DNA of 21,931 bases from Puniceicoccales bacterium (GTDB taxonomy: Bacteria > Verrucomicrobiota > Verrucomicrobiia > Opitutales > JAIRKQ01), in contig JAITRI010000068.1 in assembly GCA_031288455.1 (NCBI GenBank), positions 1-21,931 on the forward strand, in the 5' to 3' direction. Positions 1 to 7,814 of this stretch are shown here, one piece after another. The notes beneath the pieces were generated by a model, which had not been told where the DNA came from, did no database searches, and was given only the letters and a program-made list of their open reading frames with translations. A program made the position numbers and the translations under genes. Each line of letters opens with the position of its first letter. Positions within the stretch are counted from its first letter, which is position 1.

Positions 1-287
1 ACAGTCGATGGGCGCAGTGACAGTTTTCTGTCCAAGGCACTCCTGCTAATCAGACTATTTGCCAAACTACCGTTTTCCATGGGACCAATAACGGTCGTAT
101 TAAGGAAAGCATAACCGGCAGACTCTTTAGTGGCTATGAAAAATTCACGCGGTTCGCTGTGTGGGGCTGTGATGGCAACCTTCACACATTTAAATTCATC
201 CTTTGTATTATTTACGAGAACGTTTTCACCGACGCCGCCATGTTGCCGTGCGCGTATCATAGTGCAATCTTCAATTCTTTTGTTCAT
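1..287 (-). CDS. Hypothetical protein, N-terminal part (runs off window edge)
   Basis: An open frame starts at an ATG at 287 on the minus strand and stays open for 95 codons to the window edge, so the 3' part is missing. The visible N-terminus begins MNKRIEDCTMIRARQHGG and has no signal peptide or membrane segment; it looks like a soluble, mildly basic protein. An AAAGGG stretch 8-13 bases before the ATG is a possible ribosome binding site. A TTGACA lies further upstream at about 350 but has no good -10 partner at normal spacing. I do not recognise the family. The unbroken length and ordinary amino acid mix are the only support. Confidence 0.55.
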   Translation of the reverse strand, partial: MNKRIEDCTMIRARQHGGVGENVLVNNTKDEFKCVKVAITAPHSEPREFFIATKESAGYAFLNTTVIGPMENGSLANSLISRSALDRKLSLRPST

Positions 288-605
288 TAAAACTACCCTT
301 TGTTATATAATTTAATTTTGACTTATTGGGAGATTGAGCATCTGTCAACATAAATTAAAAAAAATTTTATGTGCCACAATTGCGCTTAATTTGCACAGCG
401 GAGATGAATGGCAAAATTTTCACTCTAACTGCCGCCATGGGTTGCGATTGAGCGGCATTGTGCGAACATTGCGGCTGCGCAAAAGTATTATCAGCGTTGG
501 TTATTTTTCGTTTAGCGTTGACAATTTCAGCCAAATGGAAAGAAATTATGGCACACAAGGAATATAAAGGCTGACCATTTGCCATTGAGCATTGGCGGCT
601 GTTGC
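288..605. other. Intergenic region, nothing convincing
   Basis: This AT-rich spacer lies between the divergent partial gene at 1-287 and the MATE gene. Two short overlapping opposite-strand frames (334-567 plus, 367-585 minus) have neither ribosome binding sites nor protein-like composition. A TTGACA at 518-523 could be a -35 for the MATE gene, but I see no good -10 at 16-18 bases. An alternative TTG start for the MATE gene lies at 579, preceded by AAAGG. Confidence 0.4.
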
Positions 606-1973
606 ATGGATTTTACTGGTAAAAATAATCGCATAAGCTGTTCAACGGCCGACATTTTGCGAATAGTGATTCCGCTGGTTCTGTCGTCATTTTCGGAAAA
701 TTTGATGTTTCTCGTGGATCGAATTTTTCTGGCTTACTATTCCGTTAATTCCATGAATGCTGCAATATTCGGCGGCACATTGGCCGGACTGTGCACGTTC
801 ATGCTAATGGCAATAGCCGGTACGGCGGAAATTTTCGTCGGACAGTACAACGGCGCCATGGAGGATGATAAAATCGCATCGCCCGTGTGGCAAATGATCT
901 ATTTCGTGCTATTTTCTCTGATTCTGGTGATTCCAATCGGATACTTCGCCGAATACGTAAATTTGATCCCAGAATATTGCCAAGAGGAGGGCGTCGCATA
1001 TCAGAAAATTCTCACATATTTTTGTTGGTTACCGGCGCTCACGGCGGCATTGACTGGATTTTTCGTGGGCCGCGGGCGGACAAAAATAATAACGCTTGTG
1101 GTGGTCGCCGGAACACTGGTAAATGTCCTGTTGGACTACCTGCTGATTTTTGGATGCGGCGATGTGATCCCCAGCCTCGGCTGCAATGGCGCAGCGATAG
1201 CGACCATAGTGGCGGAGGCAACGCAGACGATTATTCTTGCGGTCGGGTTTTGGTGCAAAAAGAACAGGAAAAGATACGACACGCTAAAGAATAGGAAATT
1301 CGACAAAAAATTATTCATGCGGTGCGTGGGCATCGGCATACCGATGTCGCTGGGGAGATGCGCCGAAATGTTGGCGTGGTATTTAATCTATGCTGCGCTC
1401 GGACATGTGTCGAAGGAATTGGCCACCATACACGGCGTAATGATCACCATTTATGTGCTATTTGCATTCATTTGCGACGGAATTGCGAAGGGTTCAGCCG
1501 CCATTTCCGCAAACTTCATCGGACAAAATGACCTGGCGGCGGTCAAAACGGCTGTCAAAAAACTCACCGTGATAACACTGCTGATGTGTTTCATCACCAT
1601 GATTCCAATGCTCGTGATGCCAAATGCAATATTCAAGCTGCTGGATGCGCTGCGGGAAGACATTTCGCCGCTGTACCCGACCATGTCAATAATTTTCAAA
1701 ATACTATTTGTCGGAATAACAATGGAAGCCGTGTGCTCGATCCAATGGGGTGTGCTGCTGTCCGGCGGCGACACAAAATACACGAATATTGCCAGTGTGC
1801 TGTGCATTTGGACATTTTTAGTGGCACCGGTCGGCGTGCTATTCGCCACCGGCAAATTGAATTCCGTAACGGTCGTTCACCTGCTGTCGTTGGCATCCGC
1901 TGCCGCATATTTGACAGCGATTTATGCCAGATATCGAAGCCTCAAGTGGTACAAATTGCTGACAAAGGAATAG
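606..1973 (+). CDS. MATE-family multidrug/cation antiporter
   Basis: The product of 455 residues is hydrophobic along its whole length, with about twelve predicted membrane segments, and matches the multidrug and toxic compound extrusion fold in two halves. The first helix region (DILRIVIPLVLSSFSENL) resembles the usual MATE opening, and the inner-helix pattern is repeated from about residue 235 (GIGIPMSLGRCAEM). Such proteins export drugs or metabolites in exchange for Na+ or H+ across the inner membrane; the substrate cannot be told here. Start: ATG 606 has GGCGG about seven bases upstream; an in-frame TTG at 579 (nine residues longer) has AAGG about eight bases upstream and is a real alternative. 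The gene stands alone, with 237 bp of apparently empty sequence after it. Confidence 0.88.
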   Translation: MDFTGKNNRISCSTADILRIVIPLVLSSFSENLMFLVDRIFLAYYSVNSMNAAIFGGTLAGLCTFMLMAIAGTAEIFVGQYNGAMEDDKIASPVWQMIYFVLFSLILVIPIGYFAEYVNLIPEYCQEEGVAYQKILTYFCWLPALTAALTGFFVGRGRTKIITLVVVAGTLVNVLLDYLLIFGCGDVIPSLGCNGAAIATIVAEATQTIILAVGFWCKKNRKRYDTLKNRKFDKKLFMRCVGIGIPMSLGRCAEMLAWYLIYAALGHVSKELATIHGVMITIYVLFAFICDGIAKGSAAISANFIGQNDLAAVKTAVKKLTVITLLMCFITMIPMLVMPNAIFKLLDALREDISPLYPTMSIIFKILFVGITMEAVCSIQWGVLLSGGDTKYTNIASVLCIWTFLVAPVGVLFATGKLNSVTVVHLLSLASAAAYLTAIYARYRSLKWYKLLTKE

Positions 1974-2210
1974 GCCCAGGGTTTTATAATTTATGTGTAC
2001 TGAATCTGGTCCACGAAATCGCGCCAACGGATGCCTAATATTTTCCATTATTTTCCATTTGATAGCCATGAACCCTCTCACGCCGGCCGCTAAGAGACGC
2101 TGCAGAGTGGGGGAAGGGACAAAGGCGAAGGCATTTTGTTCGCGCGAGGACACTTCTCATTTCAGCACTTCGAATCGCAGCTGCAGCAAAGGATGAATGC
2201 TCAGCGAAAA

Positions 2211-2495
2211 CTAATCCACCTTGGGGAAAAACATCCCCATATTCAGCTCCGCAATTCTGCCGGATAAAATTTTATTCGCAATCCACAGCAGCCGTGGCTC
2301 ATTCGTGTTACTGTGCGCAAGCGATGGCCAATCGCTTCCGTTTACTGGTGAGAGGTGCACCAGTCCACGGCGAAAGAGCGATGCATTTGGTTTAACAATC
2401 GCCGCCACAAGGTTCCCTATTTTTAAGTTCACTGTCCCGAAATAATTGACTGAAGTTATTTCTATTCGCTCCCGCCTAATGTCAAATTCGCTCAT
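2211..2495 (-). CDS. Small hypothetical protein (94 aa)
   Basis: A complete 94-codon frame from ATG 2495 to TAG on the minus strand, in the gap between the MATE gene and the tRNA. The sequence mixes charged and hydrophobic residues like a folded soluble protein (for example RLLWIANKILSGRIAELNMG near the C-terminus) and has no membrane segment or signal peptide. The ribosome binding site is weak (GAGCGG directly before the ATG). I do not recognise the family; it could also be the remnant of a longer gene or a chance frame. The overlapping plus-strand frame at 2221-2445 looks less protein-like. Confidence 0.4.
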   Translation of the reverse strand: MSEFDIRRERIEITSVNYFGTVNLKIGNLVAAIVKPNASLFRRGLVHLSPVNGSDWPSLAHSNTNEPRLLWIANKILSGRIAELNMGMFFPKVD

Positions 2496-2550
2496 CCGCT
2501 CGCCACGCTATGAAATTACGCGCACATCGCAAGAAAAATTTATTCCCACT

Positions 2551-2566
2551 CTGGGACATATCCCAG
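2551..2566 (-). terminator. Possible weak terminator hairpin after tRNA-Ser
   Basis: CTGGGA and TCCCAG form a perfect 6-bp stem around a four-base loop. On the minus strand it lies about 135 bases after the tRNA-Ser 3' end, and a T-run (TTTTT) follows only about 14 bases later, so termination is a weak inference. Confidence 0.25.
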
Positions 2567-2702
2567 CGGCACCGTTCCCGTTTGTTGCCTCCATTTCGCC
2601 ATGAGTCCACTTTTTATTTCCGCTGCGTGATCAAATAATTCGATGCAATTTCACGGGTAGGATGCGCATGCGGTGGTGGGGTGCACACGTTACAATCGGA
2701 TA

Positions 2703-2790
2703 TGGCGGAGAGAGAGGGATTCGAACCCCCGGTGCCTTGCGACACATTCGATTTCGAGTCGAACACAATAGTCCACTCTGTCATCTCTCC
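2703..2790 (-). tRNA. tRNA-Ser(CGA), CCA encoded
   Basis: On the minus strand the sequence folds as a class II tRNA. The acceptor arm is GGAGAGA with TCTCTCC, followed by discriminator G and a genomically encoded CCA (2703-2705). The anticodon stem is TTCGA/TCGAA with the 7-base loop CTCGAAA, giving anticodon CGA, which reads the serine codon UCG. A long variable arm, as expected for tRNA-Ser, precedes the T arm with loop TTCGAAT. Length is 88 bases including CCA. Short protein-like frames across this stretch on both strands are shadows of the tRNA. Confidence 0.95.
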
Positions 2791-2872
2791 TAAAATTCTA
2801 CGGAGCATACAATGTCACCGTTCCGCTGATGGCAATCTAAAATCTCCGTGCGATTTTATTCTGCGCATGGGA

Positions 2873-3430
2873 CTATGCTCTGCCGATGTATGACCCATCG
2901 CTTGAACTGACGCGTATCATTTCTCCGGGTTTTATGAACAGCGGCACCTGCACAACTAATCCAGTTTCCGTTGTCGCCGGCTTTTGCACATTCGATGCGG
3001 TGTCGCCACGCACGCCCTCCGGGGAATCAATGACTTTCATCGTGACGGATGCCGGAAGAATTATTTCAACGGGCTTTTCGTTCACGCAGGAAACGTCGTA
3101 GGTCTTTCCAATGGACAGGAAATTTTTTTTGTCCTCGACGAGATCATTGGGCAGGCAAATGTCATCGTAGGTTGTCGTGTCCAAAAAATGATGTCCCATG
3201 TCATCCACGTAGGAATATTCGAGCGTCATCGTGCTCATGGTGAGAAATGTCACGTTATCGGATGACAGGAATTTAACCGCTATGGATGCTCCGCTGTTCA
3301 AATTTCTCATCACCACCTGCACAAATCCCGCCTGTCTGCCCTGTGTCCTGTGTTGCACCTCCAAAACCGCGTGCGGGACGCCATTGTAATCTATAACTTT
3401 TCCCTTTCGAATGTCGGTCGGATTTGCCAT
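2873..3430 (-). CDS. efp: Elongation factor P
   Basis: This 185-residue protein has the normal EF-P length and three beta-barrel domains. It binds the ribosome between the P and E sites and relieves stalling at proline runs. The C-terminal signature is clear (SNVQKPATTETG, then VQVPLFIKPGE, ending DGSYIGRA). The domain I loop that carries the modified residue reads HRTQGRQAGF, so the tip residue is Arg32 where E. coli has the lysylated Lys34; Arg there is known in rhamnosylated EF-P of some proteobacteria. It lies between the tRNA and plsY on the same strand. Start ATG 3430 gives MANPTDIRKGK, a typical N-terminus. Confidence 0.97.
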   Translation of the reverse strand: MANPTDIRKGKVIDYNGVPHAVLEVQHRTQGRQAGFVQVVMRNLNSGASIAVKFLSSDNVTFLTMSTMTLEYSYVDDMGHHFLDTTTYDDICLPNDLVEDKKNFLSIGKTYDVSCVNEKPVEIILPASVTMKVIDSPEGVRGDTASNVQKPATTETGLVVQVPLFIKPGEMIRVSSSDGSYIGRA

Positions 3431-3550
3431 GCTAAATCTCCTGCATTTTGCGCCTGAAAAATCAAGCTTTTTGAAATCATTCCCGCAAACGGTACATTTT
3501 TCGCCGATGTGCGCATTTCATTTACTGGAAAAATCACGGACTGCGACGCA

Positions 3551-4150
3551 TTACATAAATCTGTGTTCGGTGCCGTTGATGAGGCGCGCGATATTTTCCC
3601 TGTGTCTCCAGAAAACTATCAAATTCAGCAGAAGTGCAAATATGATATATTCCGGCGCATAGAACAGATATGCCGTCAGCATGACACTTGTCGAAAAGCA
3701 GAGCGATGCCACGGAAACTATTCTGGTGGCGTGGAAAATCACAAGCCAGACGAGAATGCCTATGGCGAATGAACTCGGCATGATCGACAGCAATCCTCCC
3801 ATCATGGAGGCTATTCCTTTTCCTCCGCGGAAATGGTGAAATATGGAAAGACTGTGCCCCACAAGAATTCCCAGCAGACATGTCATGGCAAGGCGCTCAC
3901 TGGGGATATTTCCCATTGGATAAAATTTCAGCAGCAGCAGCGTTGGCGCAAAGCCCTTCAAAAAATCCAGAATAAAAACCGTGCGCCCGGCACGTTTCCC
4001 GACCATTCTCTGCACGTTGGTGGCGCCAGAGCTTCCACTGCCGCCATCAAAAATATTCACGCCATTCGCGCGCGAGATTACCGTTCCAAATGACAGCGAT
4101 CCAAGCAGATATGACACAATTAGCACGGCAATGTACCAGTGATAGACCAT
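3551..4150 (-). CDS. plsY: Glycerol-3-phosphate acyltransferase PlsY
   Basis: PlsY is an inner-membrane enzyme that transfers an acyl group from acyl-phosphate to glycerol-3-phosphate, giving lysophosphatidic acid for phospholipids. The 199-residue product has the family's three cytosolic motifs: an early Ser-containing motif and GSGSSGATNVQRMVG (residues about 35-50), a DFLKG, and GHSLSIFHHFRGGKGIAS (about 105-122), plus a final HRENIARLINGTEHRF. Five or so membrane segments are visible. The frame can be read from 4282, but the homology begins at ATG 4150 (MVYHWYIAVLIVSYLLGS), so I choose that; no clear ribosome binding site precedes it. The longer version would overlap the start of the divergent ftsI. 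Confidence 0.95.
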   Translation of the reverse strand: MVYHWYIAVLIVSYLLGSLSFGTVISRANGVNIFDGGSGSSGATNVQRMVGKRAGRTVFILDFLKGFAPTLLLLKFYPMGNIPSERLAMTCLLGILVGHSLSIFHHFRGGKGIASMMGGLLSIMPSSFAIGILVWLVIFHATRIVSVASLCFSTSVMLTAYLFYAPEYIIFALLLNLIVFWRHRENIARLINGTEHRFM

Positions 4151-4255
4151 GGGCGGCAAAATAGGCAATTTTTCAAGGAATGGCAATAAAAATTTCTTCC
4201 GGTCGCGCTGCGAATTATTCACAGCAGTGTCCGGAAATTTTCGCACCTTTGGCGG

Positions 4256-6049
4256 ATGAATGGCACTAATCACCGCGCGCACAGCGAGTCATTTATCGTT
4301 GCAGAGGAGAAGTTTTTGAGCAGAAAAGTATGGGCGACGTTTGGAATGCAAAAGAAAAATGCCAGGCATTTGGTGGTGATTTGCGCCGTTGCGCTGCTGT
4401 TCTGCGTGATGGGATGGAGAGTGCTTGATCTGTCGTACGTGAGAAGGGACAAGTACTACGGCGCGCTGAAAAATACGAGATCATCCACCGCTACTATTCC
4501 GGCCAGAAGGGGCAACATACTGGACAGAAACCTGGAGGTGCTGGCCATGGACGAGACGAAAATAACGATCGGAGTCGACCCCTACGCGGCGAACGCGGAT
4601 GGAGACATGAGTGGAATCATGACACTTGCGGAGATCTTGGAATTGGACGCGAATGATATTCTGGAAAAATTCAAAAAAACGAGGAAGATCGTCGACGGTG
4701 AGGCGAAAAAAATTCGCTGGTGTCCCATCTGCGAAATAGGCAGTGATTCGCTGCATTCGGCCATAGGAACGCTCGGCATCAGGGGGCTCTACGGCATAAG
4801 GAACCGCAGGCGAATGTATCCGTTTGCCAATGTGATGGCGCACATAACCGGCTTTGTGAACTTTGAAAATGCCCCCGTTTGCGGAGTGGAGCGCTACGTT
4901 GATTTATATCTGCGCGGGCAGGATGGATACGTGGAGTCGGAAAAGGACGGCGGAGCGCGCGAATTGGCACAGTTTCGCAGGAAGGAAGTCTCGGCAAAGG
5001 AAGGCAGCGACGTAGTCCTCACAATCGATGCCAATGTGCAAAGGATCGTCTACGATGAGGTGCAAAAATTGGTGGAAAAATTCTCGCCGAAGTCAGTATC
5101 CGCCATAGTTTCCACCGCTGCCACCGGAGAAATTTTGGCGCTTGTGAATTATCCGGACTATGACCCGAATAACTACGGAAAATATCCGCTGGAACACATG
5201 AAGAATCTTGCGGTTTGTGAAATTTATGAGCCGGGGTCAGTTTTCAAAATAGTCGTCACATCATTTGGTCTGGAATATGGCCTCGTTGACGAGAACAGCG
5301 TTTTCGACTGCGCGCAGTCAACGGCTATGAACCGCGGGCAGAAGGTGTCGCTGCCACACGATTACAAGCCATTTGGGCAGTTGAACCTCATTGAGGCGGT
5401 GAGGAAATCGAGCAATAGGGCCGCCGCACAGATCGCGATGCTGATAGGGGAGGAGGCATTTTACAATTGCGTCAGGGCCTACGGATTCGGCGAAAAAGCT
5501 GGGTACGGATTCGACGGAGAGTCCATCGGAATACTATTTCCCGTATCAAAATGGGACGCTTGGACCATAACGCGCATGCCTATGGGACATGCCATAGGTG
5601 CCGTTCCGCTGCAGACACACTGTGCGATGTCGGTGATCGCAAACGATGGCGTTCTGATGAAGCCGAATCTATTCGGGTGCATCGTTGACGGTGACGATGA
5701 AATTTTGCGCGTGGACCCCGTCGTCAGGAGAAGGGTAATATCGAAGCAAACCGCTGTGCGCCTGCGAAAGATCCTGCGCAGACCGGAGGATTGCATGCTC
5801 AAGAAAAACGTCGATTTCGGGGGCAAAAGCGGAACCGGACAAAAAATTATCGATGGACACTACTCGCAGGAGAGGAATTCCTCCTCCTACAGCGGATTTT
5901 TCCCGGTGGACGAGCCAAAGTTCGTCATAACCGTCATCGCCGATGATGCCCGGGTGGACAAGGGTGTGGCGTGGGGATCCCGCATCTCACTGCCAACATT
6001 TAAGGGAATAGCGCTGCGAATGTTGAAACATTTCGACATGTTCCGTTGA
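4256..6049 (+). CDS. ftsI: Penicillin-binding protein, FtsI/PBP2-like transpeptidase
   Basis: A bitopic inner-membrane DD-transpeptidase that cross-links septal or elongation peptidoglycan. One membrane anchor lies at residues about 37-58, followed by the PBP dimerisation region (PARRGNILDRN at 82-92) and the transpeptidase domain. The three active-site motifs are intact: S328-V-F-K331, S385-S-N387 and K524-S-G-T-G528. At 597 residues it has the usual class B length, with no PASTA domains. FtsI is the best guess over PBP2/SpoVD, as no cell-wall gene cluster surrounds it. Start: ATG 4256 has no spaced ribosome binding site; in-frame TTG 4316 has GAGGAG six bases upstream and may be the true start (577 residues). 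It heads a run of five plus-strand genes and is divergent from plsY. Confidence 0.92.
   Translation: MNGTNHRAHSESFIVAEEKFLSRKVWATFGMQKKNARHLVVICAVALLFCVMGWRVLDLSYVRRDKYYGALKNTRSSTATIPARRGNILDRNLEVLAMDETKITIGVDPYAANADGDMSGIMTLAEILELDANDILEKFKKTRKIVDGEAKKIRWCPICEIGSDSLHSAIGTLGIRGLYGIRNRRRMYPFANVMAHITGFVNFENAPVCGVERYVDLYLRGQDGYVESEKDGGARELAQFRRKEVSAKEGSDVVLTIDANVQRIVYDEVQKLVEKFSPKSVSAIVSTAATGEILALVNYPDYDPNNYGKYPLEHMKNLAVCEIYEPGSVFKIVVTSFGLEYGLVDENSVFDCAQSTAMNRGQKVSLPHDYKPFGQLNLIEAVRKSSNRAAAQIAMLIGEEAFYNCVRAYGFGEKAGYGFDGESIGILFPVSKWDAWTITRMPMGHAIGAVPLQTHCAMSVIANDGVLMKPNLFGCIVDGDDEILRVDPVVRRRVISKQTAVRLRKILRRPEDCMLKKNVDFGGKSGTGQKIIDGHYSQERNSSSYSGFFPVDEPKFVITVIADDARVDKGVAWGSRISLPTFKGIALRMLKHFDMFR
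4304..4318 (+). promoter_or_regulatory. Ribosome binding site suggesting a TTG start for ftsI
   Basis: GAGGAG at 4304-4309 lies six bases before an in-frame TTG at 4316. This is the best Shine-Dalgarno match near the 5' end of the gene and argues for starting there, removing 20 residues, and leaving the membrane anchor intact. Confidence 0.5.
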
Positions 6050-6082
6050 CTGGCGCGATTTTCTTTGGAGAATGTCGGACAC

Positions 6083-6907
6083 ATGCCACACGTTGATGCC
6101 ACCGCAATCATTGGAAATGATGTGAATCTCGGAAATGACGTCTCCATCGGAGCATTTTCCGTGATCGGGGACGATGTCACCGTTGGAAGTGGCACGAAAA
6201 TTGACAGCTATGCGGTAATCAGAAGCGGCACAAGAATCGGATCCAATTGCACCGTGGGAAATTTTGCGGCAATCGGCGGATTCCCGCAATATGACGGCTT
6301 TGACATTAATATTCCCATTTCCAGCGGTGTGGTGATCGGCAACAACAACCGCATCGGCAGCTACGTGGTCATAAACCGCTCATCGAAGAACAATAGCCGC
6401 ACCGTCGTTGGGAATGATTGCACGTTTCACAAGGGCTCGAAAGTGGCACATGACTGTGTGGTCGGAGATGGCACGATCATGGACATTTCCTCCACGCTGG
6501 GCGGCAAAGTATCAGTCGGAAGGGGATGTTTTTTCGGGAAAAAGGCTGCCACGGAGTACGGCATAGCATTCGGGGATTATTCGATGATGGAGGACGACTC
6601 CGCAACGGCGCTCGACCTGCCGCCCTATGCTGTGATCGGATGCGCCACCATTCTGACCGGCATAAACTTTGACGGGTTGCGCCGCGCGAATGTGAGCGAT
6701 GAAAATGTTGCCGCGCTGGAGGCATGTTTCAATGAATTCTACGGGCGGACGGGCCCGGTGAAAATGCGCGCAAAGGGCATGATTCGGGAAGGATACGGCA
6801 CCACATTCGAAACGAAAAATTTTCTGCGATTTTTCCTGGTCAGCATGAAGCGTGGTGCCACTCCAAAGCGCGGAGTGGATAGGATCGCAAGCAAATATTA
6901 TCACTGA
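6083..6907 (+). CDS. LpxA-like acyltransferase paralogue with altered active site
   Basis: The 274-residue product is a left-handed beta-helix built from hexapeptide repeats (about residues 4-180, such as IGNDVNLGNDVSIG) with the LpxA-type helical C-terminus. It is clearly related to the lpxA gene just downstream. The catalytic-type His survives (H123 in VAHDC), but the residue matching E. coli H122 is K120, and the one matching H144 is replaced (about E158 in KKAATEYG). LpxA normally acylates UDP-GlcNAc with an acyl-ACP in lipid A synthesis; with these changes the substrate or activity may differ. Start: ATG 6083 matches the usual LpxA opening; a TTG at 6065 would add six residues. GGAG at 6067-6070 is 12 bases upstream. 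It starts soon after ftsI. Confidence 0.8.
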   Translation: MPHVDATAIIGNDVNLGNDVSIGAFSVIGDDVTVGSGTKIDSYAVIRSGTRIGSNCTVGNFAAIGGFPQYDGFDINIPISSGVVIGNNNRIGSYVVINRSSKNNSRTVVGNDCTFHKGSKVAHDCVVGDGTIMDISSTLGGKVSVGRGCFFGKKAATEYGIAFGDYSMMEDDSATALDLPPYAVIGCATILTGINFDGLRRANVSDENVAALEACFNEFYGRTGPVKMRAKGMIREGYGTTFETKNFLRFFLVSMKRGATPKRGVDRIASKYYH

Positions 6908-7001
6908 AAATTTGCACATTTTCGCAGCGGCGAAAAAGCAAATGGGAATTTGCAATTGCAATGCCTTGACTTGGCGTCTCTTTTGAAAAGACTGTGTCAG
7001 C

Positions 7002-7814
7002 ATGTTGTCCATTCACAAAACTGCAATCGTCGGCGAAGACGTTTCGCTGGGAGATGGTTCAAAAATTGGGGCCTATGCGACGGTGGAAAATGGCGTTTCC
7101 ATAGGCCATGGCACAACGATCGGAGAACATGCCATAGTGCGCAGCGGGACAGTGATAGGCAATGGTTCCCTCATCGACAGCTTCGCGGTAATTGGTGGAA
7201 TTCCGCAGGACATTTCATTCGACGTGAACCTCACGAGCGGCGTTGCCATCGGCGATAACACTTCCGTCCGCGAATATGCCACCGTGCACCGTTCCGCGGT
7301 TGAATTTGGCACGACAATGGTTGGAAGCAATTGCATGCTGCAGTCCGGAACACACGTGGCGCACGACTGCGAAGTGGGAGATGGTGCGGTTATCGCAAGC
7401 ACTTCCATTTTGGGAGGCAAGGTGAAGTTGGGCAAAAAATGTTTCATCGGTGGCGGCGCTGCCGTACACCAGGATGTCACAATTGGAGAGTACGCCATTC
7501 TCGCCGGGACCTGTGCCGCATCGCTCGATATTCCACCGTACACCATAGCGGCCGGAGATTCACTGGTAATAGGAATAAATTTGATCGCTCTGCACCGTGC
7601 GGACATTCCCGCTGAAAACATTTCCGCACTGAGGAATTGTTTCCGCGAATTCTACGTGCGCACTGGACCATTCAGTGAACGGGCGAAGTCGATGCTCGCC
7701 GAAGGGTACGGCAAGTTTGAGGAGACGGAAAAATTTTTAAATTTCTTCCTCAGAAATTCTAAGCGTGGATTTGCGCACAAGCGCTGTAAAATATTTAGCC
7801 ATGAGAGCGAATGA
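7002..7814 (+). CDS. lpxA: UDP-N-acetylglucosamine acyltransferase LpxA
   Basis: LpxA carries out the first step of lipid A synthesis, moving a 3-hydroxyacyl chain from ACP to the 3-OH of UDP-GlcNAc in the cytoplasm. The 270-residue product has the hexapeptide-repeat beta-helix (about residues 5-185) and the C-terminal helices. Key residues are kept: H118 and H121 in THVAHDC (E. coli H122 and catalytic H125), H156 in GGGAAVHQD (E. coli H144), and the C-terminal Arg in YVRTGP. It ends about 10 residues beyond the E. coli length. Its stop region overlaps the first codons of rarA by 14 bp, implying joint transcription. No clear ribosome binding site precedes ATG 7002. Confidence 0.92.
   Translation: MLSIHKTAIVGEDVSLGDGSKIGAYATVENGVSIGHGTTIGEHAIVRSGTVIGNGSLIDSFAVIGGIPQDISFDVNLTSGVAIGDNTSVREYATVHRSAVEFGTTMVGSNCMLQSGTHVAHDCEVGDGAVIASTSILGGKVKLGKKCFIGGGAAVHQDVTIGEYAILAGTCAASLDIPPYTIAAGDSLVIGINLIALHRADIPAENISALRNCFREFYVRTGPFSERAKSMLAEGYGKFEETEKFLNFFLRNSKRGFAHKRCKIFSHESE

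Noticed and set aside
334..585. Two overlapping short frames upstream of the MATE gene
   Set aside because: Opposite strands over the same bases, TTG or weak starts, no ribosome binding sites and no protein-like composition.
1839..2196. Frames over the MATE 3' end and following spacer
   Set aside because: The minus frame is largely antisense to the transporter; the plus frame (1993-2196) has no ribosome binding site and low-quality composition.
2614..2893. Short frames across the tRNA on both strands
   Set aside because: They translate the tRNA-Ser(CGA) sequence itself.
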